Part shown: positions 14,747 to 21,563 of the stretch, in pieces
How the letters are laid out: the number at the start of each line of letters is the position of its first letter
Position numbering within the stretch: position 1 is the first letter of the stretch
Assembly (NCBI GenBank): GCA_934524985.1
Contig: CAKSYT010000001.1
Span: forward strand, 62,001 to 126,000
Origin: an uncultured Faecalibacterium sp.
GTDB lineage: Bacteria; Bacillota; Clostridia; Oscillospirales; Ruminococcaceae
Reading direction: 5' to 3'
Length of the DNA: 64,000 nucleotides
The notes under the pieces: model-generated
Database searches by the model: none
Told to the model about the DNA's origin: nothing
What the model saw: the letters and a program-made list of their open reading frames with translations, nothing else
Made by a program: the position numbers and the translations under genes

Positions 14747-15241
14747 GTCCCCTTGCGGGGATAAGTTGTAATTCACTATCGTTGTACACTCTATCGAGCA
14801 TAAGATGTTTCCGTCCCCTTGCGGGGATAAGTTGTAATATTTCCAGATAAGTATCGTGGACTTTCTATCAAAAGGTTACCGTCCCCTTGCGGGGATGAGT
14901 TGCAATATCGAATCTCGGGCAAAGGTTATGTTTGTAGAGCAGTTACCGTCCCCTTACGGGGATAAGTTGTAATACTGAATACGATTCCCTAATTCTACAT
15001 GGATAGCAGTTACCGTCCCCTTGCGGGGATAAGTTGTAATGTTAAGACCGCTGTCCAGATGACCCCGGGTCAGAAGTTACCGTCCCCTTGCGGGGATAAG
15101 TTGTAATGGTGACAATTCCACTCTGTATATCGTTCAGTCCAAGGTTACCGTCCCCTTACGGGGATAAGTTGTAATTGTATATCGCGCATTCCAAGGCCGA
15201 TACCATGGAGTTTCCGTCCCCTTGCGGGGATAAGTTGTAAT
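14747..15241 (-). CRISPR. CRISPR array 2: eight repeats, seven spacers
   Basis: Plus-strand cores begin at 14747, 14813, 14881, 14948, 15015, 15082, 15150 and 15216, with a period of 66-68. The 32-base repeat on the transcribed (minus) strand is ATTACAACTTATC, hairpin CCCC-GCAA-GGGG, ACGG(A/T)AAC. It differs from array 1 at one fixed position (ATTACAAC against ATTTCAAC), so the arrays have evolved separately but can share Cas6. The distal repeat (14747) lacks the final tag bases. Most spacers are open in a frame on the plus strand, as expected if minus-strand crRNAs bind phage mRNA. Confidence 0.96.
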
Positions 15242-15307
15242 AGCAAACTTCACTGGAAAAGCGCGAAAAATATGCGCAAAACAGGGAAGAACGCATAATA
15301 CAAAGCT

Positions 15308-15336
15308 ATTATACCTCTTTTTGCCGCAAAAGAAAA
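15308..15336 (-). promoter_or_regulatory. probable leader promoter of CRISPR array 2
   Basis: A perfect TATAAT (15313-15308) on the minus strand, about 67 bases before the first repeat, with only a weak -35 (TTTTCT). The AT-rich 15242-15307 stretch would be the transcribed leader. Confidence 0.5.
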
Positions 15337-15414
15337 GAACGTTTTCAGGAAAAAAGGCCGGATTCCGGAGTGCGAAGCGGAAAGCCCGGCGGGCGCAAAA
15401 TGCCCGCAGCGCAC

Positions 15415-15463
15415 AAAACCCGCCCGGCGGGGCAGAAGGTGCTCCGGCAGGGCGGGTGTTTTT
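15415..15463. terminator. terminator downstream of serA
   Basis: ACCCGCCC pairs with GGGCGGGT across a GC-rich loop, with A and T runs on both sides. It ends the serCA transcript on the minus strand. Confidence 0.7.
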
Positions 15464-15481
15464 GGTGCTGCTTTGGGCGGC

Positions 15482-16642
15482 TTACAGGATGCGCACCCGG
15501 ATGACGGCGGGGATGCTGCTCAGCTTCTCGCTCAGGCGGGCATCCACGGCACCGGTGGCGTCCAGCATGGTGTAGGCCATGTTCTTTTTGCTCTTGTTCA
15601 CCATGTTTTCGATGTTCAGGCCCGCCTCGGTGGTCAGGGCGGTGATCTGGCTGATCATGCCCGGCTCGTTTTTGTGGATGATGCAGATGCGCTTGCCGCC
15701 GGCACGGGGCTGGTGCACCTCCGGCAGGTTGACCGAGTGGGTAATGTTGCCGTTGCGCAGGTAGTCGCTCAGCTCCTGCGCCGCCATGATGGCGCAGTTG
15801 TCCTCGGCTTCCGGGGTGGAAGCGCCAAGGTGCGGGGTGCACACGATGCCGGGACGGCCCAGAATGGCTTCGGAAGGAAAGTCGGTCATGTAGCCGGACA
15901 CCTTGCCGCTGTCCATGGCTTCCAGCAGGGCGGCGGTGTTTACCAGCTCGCCGCGGGCGTAGTTCAAAATTTTGACGCCGTCCTTGCACAGGGCAAGGGT
16001 CTGGGTGTTGATGGTGTCCTTGGTGGTGGGCAGGTAGGGCACATGGATGGTGATGTAGTCGCACAGGGGCAGCATATCGTTCAGGTTTACGCAGTGGTGC
16101 ACCTGACTGCTCAGGTTCCATGCTGCTTCAATGGAGATGTAGGGGTCGTAGCCGTAGACTTCCATGCCCAGCTCGATGGCGCAGTTTGCAACCCGGGAGC
16201 CGATGGCACCCAGACCGATGACGCCAAGGGTCTTGCCCTTGATCTCGTTGCCCACGAACTGCTTTTTGCCCTTTTCCACGCTCTTGGCCATGGCCGGGTC
16301 ACCGGCCAGTCCCTGACACCACTGGGCGGCGGCGGCCACGTTGCGGCTGCCTGCAATGAGCATGCCGATGACCAGCTCTGCCACGGCGTTGGCGTTGGCA
16401 CCCGGGGTGTTGAACACCACGATGCCCTGCTCGCTGCAGCGCTCCAGCGGGATGTTGTTCACACCCGCACCGGCGCGGGCGATGGCAAGCAGATTGTCGT
16501 TGAAGGTGGTGTTCAAAAGGTCGGCGCTGCGCACCAGAATGCCGTCCGGGGCGTCGGCATCCACCGTGACATCGAACTGGTTCTTGGGCAGCTTGGCCAG
16601 CCCCACCGGGCTGATGGCGTTAAGCGTTTTAATGGTGTACAT
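15482..16642 (-). CDS. serA: D-3-phosphoglycerate dehydrogenase
   Basis: A 386-residue enzyme that makes 3-phosphohydroxypyruvate from 3-phosphoglycerate with NAD, the first step of serine synthesis. The NAD-binding signature GLGAIGSRVANCAIELGMEV lies near residue 147. The 2-hydroxyacid dehydrogenase core continues with VPYLPTTKDTIN and CTPHLGASTPEAEDN (catalytic His region). A C-terminal ACT domain (RICIIHKNEPGMISQITAL onward) indicates possible allosteric control by serine. This is the short form without the extra intervening domain. It lies 15 bases downstream of serC in the same operon. Confidence 0.95.
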   Translation of the reverse strand: MYTIKTLNAISPVGLAKLPKNQFDVTVDADAPDGILVRSADLLNTTFNDNLLAIARAGAGVNNIPLERCSEQGIVVFNTPGANANAVAELVIGMLIAGSRNVAAAAQWCQGLAGDPAMAKSVEKGKKQFVGNEIKGKTLGVIGLGAIGSRVANCAIELGMEVYGYDPYISIEAAWNLSSQVHHCVNLNDMLPLCDYITIHVPYLPTTKDTINTQTLALCKDGVKILNYARGELVNTAALLEAMDSGKVSGYMTDFPSEAILGRPGIVCTPHLGASTPEAEDNCAIMAAQELSDYLRNGNITHSVNLPEVHQPRAGGKRICIIHKNEPGMISQITALTTEAGLNIENMVNKSKKNMAYTMLDATGAVDARLSEKLSSIPAVIRVRIL

Positions 16643-16657
16643 ATCTGAAACCCCTCT

Positions 16658-17740
16658 TTATGCATTCTCTTTGCGGAACTTCTCCATGAAGTCCACCAGC
16701 TTGTCCACACCCTCGGCAGGCATGGCGTTGTAGATGGAAGCGCGCATACCGCCTACCAGACGGTGCCCCTTCAGGTTCACAAAACCCGCTTCGGCGGCTT
16801 CGGCGCAGAACTTTTTGTCCATGTCCGCGTTGGGGCTGGTGAAGGTGACGTTCATGGTGCTGCGGTAGCGGTGCTCCACAGGGTTCGTAAAGAACTCCTG
16901 CCCGTCCAGATAGTCGTACAGCACCTTGGCCTTGGCTTCGTTGATCTTTTGCATATTGGCAAGTCCGCCGATATCGTTTTCCAGATACTTCAGCACCAGA
17001 CCGGTCATGTAGATGCACCAGCACGGCGGGGTGTTGTACATGCTGTCCTTCGCCAGCAGGGTGGTGTAGTTCATCATGGTGGGTACGTTGTCTGCGGCGT
17101 GACCCAGCAGGTCGTCCCGGATGATGGCAATGGCCATACCGGCGGGGGCTACGTTCTTCTGCACGCCAAAGTAGATGCAGCCGTACTTGTTGACATCCAC
17201 GGGCTTGGAAAGGATCATGGAGCTCATATCTGCCACCAGCGGCACGCCCTCCACCTGCGGCAGCTCCACATACTGGGTGCCGAAGATGGTGTTGTTCTGG
17301 CAGATATGGATATAGCTGGCGTCCTTGTCGTAGTCGATGGCGTTTACATCTGGGATATAAGTAAAGTTTTTATCCTTGCTGGATGCCACGATCTTGGCCT
17401 CGCCGAACTTGGCGGCCTCCTTGGCGGCCAGACCCGAGAAGTTGCCGGACACGATGTAGTCTGCCTTGCCGGTGGTCATAAAGTTCAGCGGCACCATGGC
17501 AAACTGCTGGGTAGCGCCGCCCTGAAAGAAGCCCACCTTGTAGTTATCGGGGATATTCATCACCCGGCGCAGCGAAGCCTCGGTGTCCTTGATGATGGCG
17601 TCGAACCACTTGCTGCGGTGGCTCATCTCCATCACGCTCTGACCGCTGTCGCCGTATTCCAGCAGCTCGGCCTGTGCCTGCCGCAGCACCTTTTCGGGCA
17701 GCATGCTGGGGCCTGCGCTGAAGTTATATACTCGTGCCAT
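16658..17740 (-). CDS. serC: phosphoserine aminotransferase
   Basis: A 360-residue PLP enzyme that converts 3-phosphohydroxypyruvate and glutamate to phosphoserine. The N-terminus ARVYNFSAGPSMLPEKVL and the segment YFGVQKNVAPAGMAI (K is the PLP Schiff-base lysine) are diagnostic, as is the C-terminal GHRLVGGMRASIYNA. The start at 17740 is fixed by AAGGAGAGG just upstream; a longer reading to 18037 runs through the promoter and is rejected. First gene of the serC-serA operon; serB is not next to it. Confidence 0.96.
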   Translation of the reverse strand: MARVYNFSAGPSMLPEKVLRQAQAELLEYGDSGQSVMEMSHRSKWFDAIIKDTEASLRRVMNIPDNYKVGFFQGGATQQFAMVPLNFMTTGKADYIVSGNFSGLAAKEAAKFGEAKIVASSKDKNFTYIPDVNAIDYDKDASYIHICQNNTIFGTQYVELPQVEGVPLVADMSSMILSKPVDVNKYGCIYFGVQKNVAPAGMAIAIIRDDLLGHAADNVPTMMNYTTLLAKDSMYNTPPCWCIYMTGLVLKYLENDIGGLANMQKINEAKAKVLYDYLDGQEFFTNPVEHRYRSTMNVTFTSPNADMDKKFCAEAAEAGFVNLKGHRLVGGMRASIYNAMPAEGVDKLVDFMEKFRKENA

Positions 17741-17822
17741 AATGAACCTCTCCTTTTCCTGTGATACACCTATCACGCAGCACCGCCGTTTTTGCGGTGC
17801 GTCTGTTACTTTCCGTAGCCGT

Positions 17823-17852
17823 AGTATACCGGTTTTTCCATGCCGAAAACAA
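17823..17852 (-). promoter_or_regulatory. promoter of serC-serA
   Basis: TTGTTT (17852-17847), an 18-base spacer and TATACT (17828-17823) on the minus strand, about 80 bases before the serC start. A hairpin CGCACCGC/GCGGTGCG lies within the leader. Confidence 0.6.
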
Positions 17853-17907
17853 GAGCATCTTTGCACAAAGATATGGCCCCTGCACCCCGCCTGAGGGCAC
17901 AAAGCAT

Positions 17908-18047
17908 ACAAATGTGCGCCGTGCAGGGACAAAATATAAGACAAATGTAAAAGATATGCACTATCCCCTGATTCCATGCGGATTTTCCACCCTTGCGCCT
18001 TTGGCAGAAATGCGGTATACTGGGAATACTGAGACAAATGTAAAAGA
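17908..18047. repeat. repeated ACAAATGT sites upstream of serC
   Basis: ACAAATGT occurs at 17908-17915. It recurs inside the 16-base direct repeat AGACAAATGTAAAAGA at 17939-17954 and 18032-18047. All three are upstream of the serC promoter. They could be binding sites for a regulator or a remnant of a duplication. Confidence 0.5.
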
Positions 18048-18137
18048 AAACTCCCTCAGTCAAAGCCTGACGGCTTTGGCGTGGTGGAAAGGTTTCTTAT
18101 TGCGTTTGATACTTTAGCGCTGAGGGTAACGGCGTGC

Positions 18138-18337
18138 GCCCTCTCAGTCACCTGCGGTGACAGATTCCCCCTTTTGTCGCTGCGCGACATCTTCCCCCGG
18201 AGCGGGGGAAGTCTTTCCTCAAAGGGAGAGCCAAGAGCACTGCCAGAAACTTTCTCATTGAATCTAATACTTTAGTGATGAACTTTACGGCTTGGCTCTC
18301 CCTTCGGGAGAGCTGGCGCGGGAGCGCCTGAGAGGGC
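18138..18337. mobile_element. MITE-like element, copy 1
   Basis: A 200-bp segment bounded by GCCCTCTCAG and CTGAGAGGGC. Internal modules are GTCACCTGCGGTGAC, a GGGAGAGCCAAGAGCAC stretch, a TAATACTTTAGTGAT linker and GGCTCTCCCTTCGGGAGAGC. The same order occurs at 50784-50933 and, inverted, at 57053-57258. Further palindromic fragments extend to about 18050 and 18425. No transposase is inside; 17856-18454 otherwise holds no gene. Confidence 0.7.
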
Positions 18338-18454
18338 GTGCAAGGCTAACGGGAGTTGCCCCTCATCCGGCGCTGCGCGCCACCTTCCCCCGGCGGGTGA
18401 AGGCTTCAGCAGAGGGCGAGCCCGCTAAAAATAATATTTACGGAGGTACAACAG

Positions 18455-18877
18455 ATGTACGGCTTACCGGATACCCTGCGGCCGCTTTCGGCGGCGGAAG
18501 AACAGGTGATGCTGGCGGTGTGGGCGTGCCCGGGCGCGGCGGCGCGGCGGGACATCAGCCAGAAACTCAAGGCCACCGGCTGGGCGGCAGCTACGGTGCT
18601 GAATTTTCTCTACCGGTTGGAGGAAAAAGGCTGGGTCCGGTCGGCAAAGCAGGGCAACTGCAACGTGTATGTGCCGCTGGTCACCCGGCGGGCTTACGGC
18701 GTGTACTGTATGCGGCAGCGGCTGGATACCCTGTTTGACGGCGACCTTGCCGCCGCCGTCCATGCGCTGGTAAGCGAGAGCGGCTGCTCTCAAAGCGCCT
18801 TGGAACAGGCCATCCGGGTGCTGGAAGAGAAGCATCAGGAGACCGAGGAGTACGATCTGTACGACCCCTACGGCTGA
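18455..18877 (+). CDS. BlaI/MecI/CopY-family transcriptional regulator
   Basis: A 140-residue winged-helix protein. The N-terminal half follows the BlaI/MecI pattern: LSAAEEQVMLAVWACPGAA, then RRDISQKLKATGWAAATVLNFLYRLEEKGWV, which is the recognition helix and wing. The C-terminal half is helical for dimerisation. The start is supported by GGAGGT seven bases upstream. No BlaR-type sensor protease or beta-lactamase gene is adjacent, so the target is unknown. Repeats precede the gene, and no clear promoter was found in the 100 bases upstream. Confidence 0.82.
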   Translation: MYGLPDTLRPLSAAEEQVMLAVWACPGAAARRDISQKLKATGWAAATVLNFLYRLEEKGWVRSAKQGNCNVYVPLVTRRAYGVYCMRQRLDTLFDGDLAAAVHALVSESGCSQSALEQAIRVLEEKHQETEEYDLYDPYG

Positions 18878-18907
18878 ATTGTTTCATATTTTTTTACAAA
18901 TGGTTGG

Positions 18908-18936
18908 TTGACACCGAAATATCCGTTCTGTAATAT
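18908..18936 (+). promoter_or_regulatory. promoter of the citrate synthase gene
   Basis: TTGACA, a 17-base spacer and TAATAT, 60 bases before the start codon. The -35 is a perfect match to consensus. Confidence 0.75.
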
Positions 18937-18995
18937 AAAAGCTATTGAAAAATGAGAAACTGATATGGACGAACAGGAAAGGAGCAGCCAGACAC

Positions 18996-20354
18996 ATGGA
19001 TCATTTGCAGAATGTATTAAGCTACTTCGACCAGCAGCAGCCCCTTTGTGCAGAGCACGACCGCATCCCCAAGGACCTCTACCGGGAGTTCGGGGTCAAG
19101 GCCGGCCTGCGCGATGAGACCGGCAAGGGCGTGCTGGCAGGTCTGACCAACATCTCGGACATCCGGGCGTTCCAGTATGTGGACGGGGTCAAGCACCCGG
19201 CAGACGGTCAGCTGCTGTACCGCGGCTATGACGTAAAGGACCTGATCAACGGCAGCCGCGGCAGCCGCTTTGCCTTTGAGGAGGCAGGCTATCTGCTGCT
19301 GTTTGGCCAGCTGCCCACCCCGGAGCAACTGGAGCAGTTCTGCGCGGTGCTGGGCGAGTGCCGCACCATGCCCACCAACTTTACCCGCGATGTCATTATG
19401 AAGGCACCCAGCCACGATATCATGAACAGCATGGCGCGCAGCGTGCTGACGCTGGCCTCCTACGACCCCAAGGCGGCAGATCTGGACACCGCCAACGTGC
19501 TGCGCCAGAGCATCCAGCTGGCGGGCATCTTCCCCATGCTGGCGGTGTACAGCTACCACGCCTATAACCACTACGAAAAAGATGCCAGTATGTATATCCA
19601 CCGCCCGGACCCCAGCCTTTCCACCGCAGAGAACTTTTTGCGGATGCTGCGCCCGGATATGCAGTACACCCCGCTGGAAGCCCGCGTGCTGGACGTGGCG
19701 CTGCTGCTGCACGCCGAGCACGGCGGCGGCAACAACTCCACTTTTACCACCCGCGTGGTCACCTCCTCCGGCACCGACACCTACTCGGCCATGGCGGCGG
19801 CGCTGTGCTCCCTCAAGGGCCCACGCCACGGCGGTGCAAACCTGATGGTCATGCACATGATGCAGAACATCCGGGACAACCTCCACGACATCGAGGACGA
19901 CGAGGAGCTGGAAGCCTACCTGAAAAAGCTGCTCCATGGCGAGGCCTTCGACCGCAAGGGTCTGATCTACGGCATGGGTCACGCCGTCTACTCCCTCAGC
20001 GACCCGCGCGAGGTGGTGTTCAAGGGCTATGTGGAGCAGCTGGCCCATGAAAAGGGCCGGGACAAGGAGCTTTCCCTCTACACCCGCATCGAGCGCATGG
20101 CACCGCAGCTGATCGCGCAGGAGCGCAAGATCTTCAAGGGCGTCAGCCCCAACGTGGACTTTTACAGCGGCTTTGTGTACGAGATGCTGGGCATCCCCAT
20201 GGAGCTGTACACCCCGCTGTTTGCCGTGGCGCGCGTCATGGGCTGGAGCGCCCACCGCATCGAGGAGCTGCTCAGCGCCAATAAGATCATCCGCCCGGCT
20301 TACAAGAGCCTTGGCGGCACCCACGATTATATCCCGCGCAGCCAGCGGGCATAA
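18996..20354 (+). CDS. gltA: citrate synthase
   Basis: A 452-residue enzyme condensing oxaloacetate and acetyl-CoA. Catalytic regions are present: LLLHAEHGGGNNSTF (His), GMGHAVYSLSDPR (His) and NVDFYSGFVY (Asp). GPRHGGANLMVMHMM is the usual conserved loop. The start at 18996 (MDHLQNVLSYFDQQQ) follows AAAGGAG by eleven bases, so an upstream in-frame ATG at 18945 is not used. At 452 residues it is of the longer, Gram-positive anaerobe type. It stands alone between a regulator and a terminator; no other TCA-cycle gene is in the window. Confidence 0.94.
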   Translation: MDHLQNVLSYFDQQQPLCAEHDRIPKDLYREFGVKAGLRDETGKGVLAGLTNISDIRAFQYVDGVKHPADGQLLYRGYDVKDLINGSRGSRFAFEEAGYLLLFGQLPTPEQLEQFCAVLGECRTMPTNFTRDVIMKAPSHDIMNSMARSVLTLASYDPKAADLDTANVLRQSIQLAGIFPMLAVYSYHAYNHYEKDASMYIHRPDPSLSTAENFLRMLRPDMQYTPLEARVLDVALLLHAEHGGGNNSTFTTRVVTSSGTDTYSAMAAALCSLKGPRHGGANLMVMHMMQNIRDNLHDIEDDEELEAYLKKLLHGEAFDRKGLIYGMGHAVYSLSDPREVVFKGYVEQLAHEKGRDKELSLYTRIERMAPQLIAQERKIFKGVSPNVDFYSGFVYEMLGIPMELYTPLFAVARVMGWSAHRIEELLSANKIIRPAYKSLGGTHDYIPRSQRA

Positions 20355-20386
20355 AAGGAACTCCCCGCTGCACAGTAACGATTATA

Positions 20387-20436
20387 AAAGAAAGACACCG
20401 GACAGCCTTGCAGGCCGCCCGGTGTCTTTCTTTTTA
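20387..20436. terminator. bidirectional terminator between citrate synthase and the MBL lipoprotein gene
   Basis: AAAGAAAGACACCGG pairs with CCGGTGTCTTTCTTT, with A and T tracts on either side. Confidence 0.85.
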
Positions 20437-20447
20437 TAAAAATATTT

Positions 20448-21563
20448 TTATTTGATGCAGCTTGCGCAGGGGGTATAGCCTGCGGCAATGGCTTCGTCAT
20501 AGCTGGAAAAGAGGATCTGGTTCTTTTCCGCAGGCAGGTTGGGACAGGTGGGCAGATGGAACTTTTTGCTGTTCACGTTGCCGATGTAGCCCTGCTGCGC
20601 CGTGCTGGAAGCCGACGGGTCGGTGGGGTTCAGCTGGCTGTCCGGCACAAAGTGCTCGGTGCCCACGGTGAAGTTCTGGCCGTCGCTGCCAATGGTGATG
20701 GTGCCCTGCAAATCGGTGCGGTAGACGTCCACCTTTGCGTCCCGCAGGATGCTCAAAGTTTCCTCATGCGGGTGGCCGTACTTGTTGCCCGTGCCGCAGG
20801 AGATGACGCCCATTTCCGGCAGAACAGCGTTCAAAAACAGGTATCCGGTGCTGGTGCTGGAGCCGTGGTGCCCCACCTGCAGCACATCAGCTTTCAGGTT
20901 GGCACCGCTGTTCACAAGGTCGGTCTCGGCGGTCTTTTCCATGTCGCCGGTCAGCAGGAAGCTGGTGTTGCCGTAGTCGATGCGCAGCACCAGTGAGGTG
21001 TTGTTGGTGTCGCTGTACCCGGTCACCGGGCCCAGCAGGGTAACGGTGGCGCTGCCCAGCGGCCAGACGGTGCCCACGGAGGGAACTTCCAATTGCAGCC
21101 CTTGCTGCTGCGTATACTTGACAAAATCGTTGAAGCATTTGGTGGAGGCTTCCGTCACCGGGCTGTAAGCGTGCCCCGCCGGGAACTTTGCCATTACAGC
21201 GGCAAGCCCGCCCACATGGTCCTCGTGGGCGTGGGAGCAGAACACATATTGCAGCTGCTCCACCCCCTGCTTTTGCAGATAGGATACCACCAGACTGCCG
21301 TCGTCCACGTTGCCGCCATCGTAGAGCATGAACTGTCCGTCACACTCCACCAGCACGCTCAGCGCCTGCCCTACGTCAATGAAGTGCATCTCAAAGGGCT
21401 GACTTGACCCGGTGGAGGGCTTGACGATGTGTTCGCCGTCGCCGGGCAGGCTGTCACAGGCGGTAAGCCCCAGCGCCAGCACAGCGGCCAGCGCCAGCGC
21501 AGCCAGCCGCAGGAACAGGCGGCGGGGAAATAAAGTTACTTTTTCTTCTTTCCGGTTTTCCAC
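20448..21563 (-). CDS. MBL-fold hydrolase lipoprotein, ComEC C-terminal-like
   Basis: A 371-residue exported protein. A basic N-terminus and hydrophobic helix end in the lipobox LGLTAC (cleavage before Cys). The metallo-beta-lactamase core follows: FIDVGQALSVLVE, MLYDGGN, CSHAHEDHVGGL (H-x-H-x-D-H metal motif), FLLTGDME and LQVGHHGSS. This is the arrangement of the ComEC/Rec2 nuclease-like domain. The last 45 residues (KKFHLPTCPNLP...YTPCASCIK) resemble the zinc-binding Cys motif of Ada-type domains. The gene overlaps the end of the upstream radical SAM gene by 28 bases. A surface nuclease or phosphodiesterase role is inferred; DNA uptake is possible but unproven. Confidence 0.82.
   Translation of the reverse strand: MENRKEEKVTLFPRRLFLRLAALALAAVLALGLTACDSLPGDGEHIVKPSTGSSQPFEMHFIDVGQALSVLVECDGQFMLYDGGNVDDGSLVVSYLQKQGVEQLQYVFCSHAHEDHVGGLAAVMAKFPAGHAYSPVTEASTKCFNDFVKYTQQQGLQLEVPSVGTVWPLGSATVTLLGPVTGYSDTNNTSLVLRIDYGNTSFLLTGDMEKTAETDLVNSGANLKADVLQVGHHGSSTSTGYLFLNAVLPEMGVISCGTGNKYGHPHEETLSILRDAKVDVYRTDLQGTITIGSDGQNFTVGTEHFVPDSQLNPTDPSASSTAQQGYIGNVNSKKFHLPTCPNLPAEKNQILFSSYDEAIAAGYTPCASCIK

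Noticed and set aside
16763..17764. 333-residue frame antisense to serC
   Set aside because: Shadow frame rich in His, Gly and Val; serC motifs on the other strand are decisive.
18292..18738. 148-residue plus-strand frame beginning LPSGELARERLRG
   Set aside because: Its first third is a translation of the MITE-like repeat, and the same peptide appears antisense at 57.1 kb. The BlaI-type gene in another frame explains the rest.
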